A stretch of DNA of 64,000 nucleotides from Tetrapyrgos nigripes (lineage: Eukaryota; Basidiomycota; Agaricomycetes; Agaricales; Campanellaceae), in assembly GCA_013368315.1 (NCBI GenBank), contig JAACJM010000051.1, positions 372,001 through 436,000 of the forward strand. The letters are read 5' to 3'. Within the stretch, counting starts at the first letter, position 1. The number at the start of each line of letters is the position of its first letter. Below the pieces are notes generated by a model. That model saw only the letters and a program-made list of their open reading frames with translations. It did not search any database and was not told where the DNA came from. Of the stretch, positions 58,530 through 64,000 are shown one piece after another. Both the position numbers and the translations under genes were made by a program.

Positions 58530-61500
58530 TCAACTACAACAAAGGTGTTTCTCGAAAGAAGTTGACATCATTCGCGCTTCAAATCCTTGATCCCAAAATT
58601 GAGCGAAGGGGTCAGTATCGGAGTCCAACGTTTGGCTGATGTTGACCGCCAACTGGTACGAGACCTTGTTCTTTCCAGGCTCCCCCTCCTCACCATCCTT
58701 GGCAAATATGTACTTGATCTGTCCACACGCCCACTTTTCCCCATCTCCTCCATCCCTTCTGAAACATATGTAGCTGTTTCCAATTGCAGTGGTCATCGGA
58801 GTTGAGTAGAAACCGTACGGTGCAGATACATGTGAGTAACAGGTGAGATGGTCGTGCCCTGGACCAACGAGACGAAGTACTTCATCAGGTGGTGGTGAGT
58901 CAATGAGCTGGAAGCTGGTAGATCGCCGATGGAGGGTATTATCAACATATTCGGATTCATCATTCAAGAAGTCATCTGAAACAGACTGCGGTTGATCAAT
59001 AGGAGCTGTTTCTCCAAGTGGTTTAAACCTGTAAGCGGCATTCAGGATATCCCGAACTACCTTGAGCAAAGGAGGGCAGTCCTCCCGCATCAACCACTGC
59101 CAGACCCAAGCACCTCTGTAAAACGAGTGAAGGATAGTTTTTTTCTCTTTGACCTGCACAGGTCAACGTCTACATGTCAGAAAAGATTCGAAAGCGTAGC
59201 AAGCAAGAAATACTTGCCTGGAATGTGATTGGTAGATATTCATTGCAATCTGCCTATTAAACGTTCCGGTAAGAAGCACCACCAATAGCGAAGAGGACCA
59301 AAAAGCTCTGCAAAATCATACAGATGGAAGGCAAGGTGGTGTGATGTTTGAAGAAAACCAGGAAAATCTTTTCTCAAACCAAGTACATGTTTCCTGAGAG
59401 ATTCTCGGAACAGATTTCTTTGCTCCAGTGTCAGCACATTCCGTGCTATCGCAGTGGAAGCACAGGTCAACGCCATCGAAGTCTCGAGAACCGACTTCAT
59501 CGACTCCGCGTTCTCGGTCGCTATTGGGGATTCACTTTGCCATAAACTAAGCAAAGCCAGAGGCATGTGGACGGAGTAGAGGATTCGCCACTGGTCAGCT
59601 TTTAACTTCCCAGCTTGTGCTTCGCCAACATCAGCTGGAGGTTTCTCAAGCCAGGCTGGGGTGACAGTCTTCTGTATAGCTTCTTGGATCCTGTGCAGCA
59701 CAGCTTTCGAGTCTATTGCTGTATGCTTTAACGCGACCATAGGTTTTGCCTCTCACTGATGACATTATCAGTTCTAAATTCCCATATCTATGGTGCGGAG
59801 GATAAAAGCTCACCCAAGCAACTAATCTGGCAGCCAGGTCCAATCTTCCATACTTCCGAGACGTGGGGAAACGGTCAAGGTCGATGCATACATAAGTCAA
59901 GGCATCCTGAGACTGCTGGCCTAAGTCCTTCATCAACTTCTTCAAACTTCGTTGACCATCAATGGGTTCAGCCAGTCGCCGATGAATGGTCCCGACTGAG
60001 GCTGCAGACTGGAAACACATTATGCTGGTCAACTGAGCAAGGAACTCCTGTTTCTCCTCGGGAGCGAAGACGTGACACGCAAGTTTGTCATGGTAAGTCG
60101 TCTGCTGTGTCGTGGGTTTTTTGGCCCAGGTCACTATTGGTGGAGATGAATCCTGCAATTCAAAAAAAGGCCAAGTAAAATCGCCGTCCTGTTCCACCTT
60201 ACTGACTCGCTGCAGAGTGTCCAATGAGTGACTTTATGGTTTTTGCCAGTAAAAGAAAACTTACCCACTCCAAAAGGGCCTCTGCCATTTCCTTGATGGT
60301 CATGCTGCTCTTTTGCCAGCGCGACAACCTCCGAAGCCCAGATCTGGGTATTACCATCAGATCGTTACAGACATAGGCTACGACAGCCCATTTTGCCTTG
60401 CGAATCCGCTTGACCAATGCATTACTTTCAGAAGAGTTGTATGGTTTTTCTGAAGATAGAGCTGCGTGTAAGTCTTTGAGTCGATCGAGTGCCTTTGAAT
60501 CATTGATGATGTACTCTTCAAGGTTTGCCCTTCGTTCTTCGCGATGCCCTGCCAAGTTAGCCGATAGATCCGGCCACTCCACGATGAGGAGGCTTTCGTC
60601 GTCTGTTTCCTCGACAGACAAGAACTCCCCAAACGACCAGTGACATTGCGATCAATTTGGATATGAGGCAGGGGAAGGGTAGACGGGTGAGGAGGGGGGT
60701 GAAATTATAAAAGTATGCGATATTGGAGGTGTTCTTTGGCTTCGATTTCCGTGTCTTCTTTTTCTCCGAGCCTGGTTTTTTTTCGGGATTATCGAGACCA
60801 AGAGCATCACGAAAAAAAATTCTGTTGGAGAATAAGATACAGCGCATGCATGCCGTCCACTGCGAGCTGCAATGTGACGTTCCAATAGGGTAATCTCCAA
60901 AGTTCTGAATAACGAGTACCATAGTGGTTTAAGACGGAATTCTGCCGCGCTGTATCAGGAGCATCACGCCATGCAGCTGCGCCGCCCCTCAGATACTCGT
61001 TGTCGAGAGGTGTCCAATTTTCGAAATCCATCCTTCCCATCTGTGTCTTATGCCAGCAAAGGCAATAGAAGCAGAACAAATGGGCTGAAACATCCAGCAA
61101 CCCGGCAAATGGTCGAGCTGCTTTGAAGTCCATGACTGCTGAAGCGACAGCGGTTTGAAACGTTCGCTGATAGGGCCTAACAGCATCACCAGTAAAGTAT
61201 GTCCGATGAGTGGCGTATGGCTGGAACCCACGAGAGTATCCTGTCTCCAACTCTGTAACAAGAGGCCTCAGATAGTGGTTATGGGCCACTATCTTACCAT
61301 CCGGCTCCCTGGGACCCTGTATGATACCAGGGATGTAGATATACGCTGGATCATTAGCGAGGTGAAGGGGCAAGTTGAGACACGTCATGGCCATCATACC
61401 ACTCGAGTTGGTCAGTTTCCCTTGGCGAAGGCCCTGAAGATTGAAGAAGTCTGCATGAAGTTTGAAAAAAAATCTCCCTTCTCCCTCCTTTGTCCCTCCT

Positions 61501-62906
61501 GCAGCAAATAGCTCTCCGGTATAGGATCGAAAGTGTCGGACGAAGGAACCATCTTGAAATGAAGATTTCATCTCAGGTACATCTTGGTTCCACTGGATAC
61601 GTTCACAGAACCTATCGCCCTCGTCTTCGATACCGGGAAGAGTGAGAAATCGCGCAAACCATTGGGAAAAAGGATAGTAATGATAGAATGTGATTGGCTT
61701 CCCATCCGAGTTCAGGATATCAGAGTTACAGGGAGAGTCATCTCCCACGAGACGATAGGTACAGGATTTGGGGTAAAGTGGTTCGGAGGGATCATTGGAA
61801 TAGTCCGGTGCGTAGGTGCAGCTGCAAGTTGGACAAACAGCGTAGGGAACCGAGTTGACCCCAAGGTTGAGCCTTGCCTCCAGAGTGACAGTACTGTCTG
61901 GAATATCTTCCAGTGCTCGCAACTGTTGGAGATTAGGGCCTCCAGCGAGTAAAGCCAAGGAGTAGCCAAAAAGCTTCAGGGATTTGAGCAGGAACCCGGT
62001 AGCGGCCATTGAAGAGCCCGAAAATACCCGGCCAGCCAAGGCAATAGTGTACGCGAGTAGGGTGGGTGTGTGTCGCCCTGAGCTCGGATTTTGAAACATA
62101 TGTTCTGCATAGGCACGTTACTTAGCATTTTTTCACTCATGAGACAATTTTAAATGTACATACCGTTGCTGATCCTCTCTGGGGACATGTCTGGGTATTC
62201 CTTCCGCCACTTCTCCACATCGATCTTGAGTAGCCGTAAACGAAGTCTGCACTCATCCAACACCTCAGCAATGCACTCGACTTCTTTCGCCTGCTTGATG
62301 CCGCCGAGAGATCCTTCAACATGCCGTATCGTGTCTTCGATGTCAGCCAAAGTAGTGAGAGTTGTCGCAATGTTTGAGCCGGGAAGAGTAGCCAGTTTCT
62401 CCTGGGTTTGGACTACGTGATCCTTCAAAGCGGAGGCTTGTCTGAAAGCCCTCATCGTTGCCATGTTGACGGTTTTTGGATCACTGAACGGGTGCAGGAA
62501 ACCTTGTTCGTCGGGGATCATCACGGATTCCCATAAGATTTCTCCCCAATTATCACGATCATGGTTCGGGGGAACTGGGCCTTCCGGCATTGCACCTCGT
62601 ATCTGAAATAAGTAACAAATAAAGATATAATTTCAGCCAGAGATGAACAGTAGCGCTGACCGCTGCGAGTAAAATACGTCGGGAAATCTCCTGTACCATA
62701 TCAGGCCGCTCAGGAATAGCAACAGGTTCTTCCGGAGGATTGAGGATGGTTGTGGCCATAACACCGACATCCAGATCGCTGCAATTGTTGCGTAGTCCAT
62801 CATAAAACGAAGCAGATGACGAAGGACGAGGCTGACGGTGAATGTACGGTCCACTAACGCTTGTATCTGTCAGGTTCCACTCTAGGAATGCACGATAAGC
62901 TGCCAT
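58530..62906 (-). CDS. Tnp2-like (Plavaka/CACTA-type) transposase with one homopolymer frameshift
   Basis: A long minus-strand gene starts at ATG 62906 (MAAYRAFLEWN) and includes the 430-codon exon 60807-62099. Diagnostic blocks are the Cys-rich CPTCSCTYAPDYSNDP; FYHYYPFSQWFARFL; GELFAAGGTKEGEGRFFFKL; NLPLHLANDPAYIYIPGIIQ; and SELWRLPYWNVTLQLAVDGM with HALYLILQ (family form LWRLPYWDPxRxLVVDxMH). After these come TCASTAIARNVLTLEQR, HHLAFHLYDFAELFGPLRYW and WCFLPERLIGRLQ. Introns restore the frame at every other junction tested. At 60813-60820 a run of eight A (T8 on the coding strand) puts the downstream part (FFRDALGLDNPEKKPG) one base out of frame; seven would fuse them. It is otherwise intact. 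Element ends were not identified. Confidence 0.75.
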
Positions 62907-62969
62907 TATGGCATAGCATAGATGTCGGGGATATGATTACGAAGCCAAGTTTATCTCCGACCCCACCGA

Positions 62970-64000
62970 CAGGCCCACCTCCAACCCACCTATACTATTT
63001 ACTTATCGTTCCCGGAAAACCCTATAAATTGGTAGAACGAAGGTTTAGGTTCTCAAGAGAGTATGTCGACAAATTTCTAGGGCCGTCAACAAATATTTAG
63101 TAGTAGTTCACCTCTAACGACTCCTACCCTAAAAATAGTACTAACAGTACATATCGGTCATGATGTGCCCCTCGAGCTCGGTAACGTGGTACTCGAGGTC
63201 CAAAGATGCGCATATTCGCCTTGAGAGAAAAGGTAGAGCTTGGAAAGAAGCGGTAGAACTAAGAATAGGTGTTTATACTTCTGAAGTCGAAATGTAATCT
63301 TATCTGGCTCAACTGTTATGATGGAGTAAACATGAATTCATAAGTAGTACATCAGGAAAACCACTCAAAGATAATGTCTGGCTAACTTCTGACTAATTTT
63401 CAGTAACCAGAGTCCGTAATAGTTAGTGAAGGATTAGTGGAGAATTACGCTGAATTATTGAAATGTACTCACCTCGTCAAGGTTGTTGAGAAGATTAATG
63501 TCCAAACGTTAGAGAATTCTGTATGGGAAAAAGGAAGCATATTGGCATCCACTTCCAGTGTGAAAACATAATGCTCTCCAAACCTGGATTCAGGACATTA
63601 CTGAAATTTAGACAAACTTACTGGTAATTACTGTCGTGTCATTTTGGGCCCTTTTGCGGACGGAACTTGTATTGTTTCTTGAGCGAACAGATATCCCGAG
63701 AAAGCGTCTACATTGTGTGTTCATGATCAAAAAGCTTTTATACTACACCTTGAAAGCAACACTGTTCAGATGCTATTCGGAAGCTAGTGATAATCTACAA
63801 AACTTACCGATAATTATTACTTCCATGTGTGCTTCCCATCTTCACATTTTGCAAGACAGAGGAATCACTGTAAACCTGAGACGTATCTAGCACTACTCTT
63901 TGGTAAGGACACAGTGATCTCGGTCTTGGCATAGAAGATGTTAATAGCGAGCGGGTGAGCCGTTGAAGATTGCTTCTAAGTGCCTGATGCCTGCCCTAAA
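62970..64000. other. No gene recognised
   Basis: AT-rich sequence with short ORFs only. The terminal repeat of the Tnp2-type element may lie here but was not found by eye. Confidence 0.3.

Overview
The window reads as nuclear DNA of a basidiomycete fungus, most likely an agaricomycete. Genes are split by many short GT-AG introns (about 45-100 nt). The families are typical of that group: TRI5-like and DDxxE terpene synthases, a HET-domain protein, a DMATS prenyltransferase, a WD40-membrane protein and a Tnp2 (Plavaka/CACTA-type) transposase. No prokaryotic operon signals, rRNA or CRISPR are seen. All exon models below were built by eye from reading frame, splice signals and family motifs.

Layout. 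0-4.3 kb: a partial hypothetical gene, a 0.75-kb inverted-repeat element and a 229-bp hAT-type MITE. 4.4-5.5 kb: a TRI5-like sesquiterpene synthase. 9.2-10.8 kb: a type I membrane protein. 11.5-13.6 kb: a HET-domain gene cut by one in-frame TAA. 17.6-18.1 kb: two TA-flanked MITEs. 18.2-21.0 kb: a P450 remnant and a second, intact terpene synthase. 24.4-30.1 kb: a repeat block holding a 1571-bp CACTA-like non-autonomous element with TCA target duplication, a 150-bp satellite, a transposon protease fragment and a decayed sulfurtransferase gene.

30.5-40.2 kb is the most interesting region. It is a minus-strand biosynthetic locus with an intact DMATS-type aromatic prenyltransferase (10 exons, 461 aa) and an intact isocyanide synthase fused to a TauD-type Fe/2-oxoglutarate oxygenase (8 exons, 660 aa). 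A decayed cytochrome P450 follows. Isocyanide synthase, Fe/2OG oxygenase and aromatic prenyltransferase together recall the logic of cyanobacterial hapalindole/ambiguine pathways, here in fungal enzyme families. A prenylated aromatic isocyanide is the inferred product class.

40.4-48.3 kb is one large DNA transposon. It encodes an apparently intact transposase of at least 1740 aa, combining a WRKY-GCM1-like zinc domain, a MULE-like DDE core, a USP-type cysteine-protease-like domain and a PHD finger. The element is bounded by inverted arrays of an 11-bp GCGGACACC-containing repeat. 48.6-64 kb: a decayed GH31 glycosidase, a small coiled-coil gene, a RING-finger gene, a frameshifted WD40-membrane gene and a nearly intact Tnp2-like transposase with a one-base homopolymer lesion.
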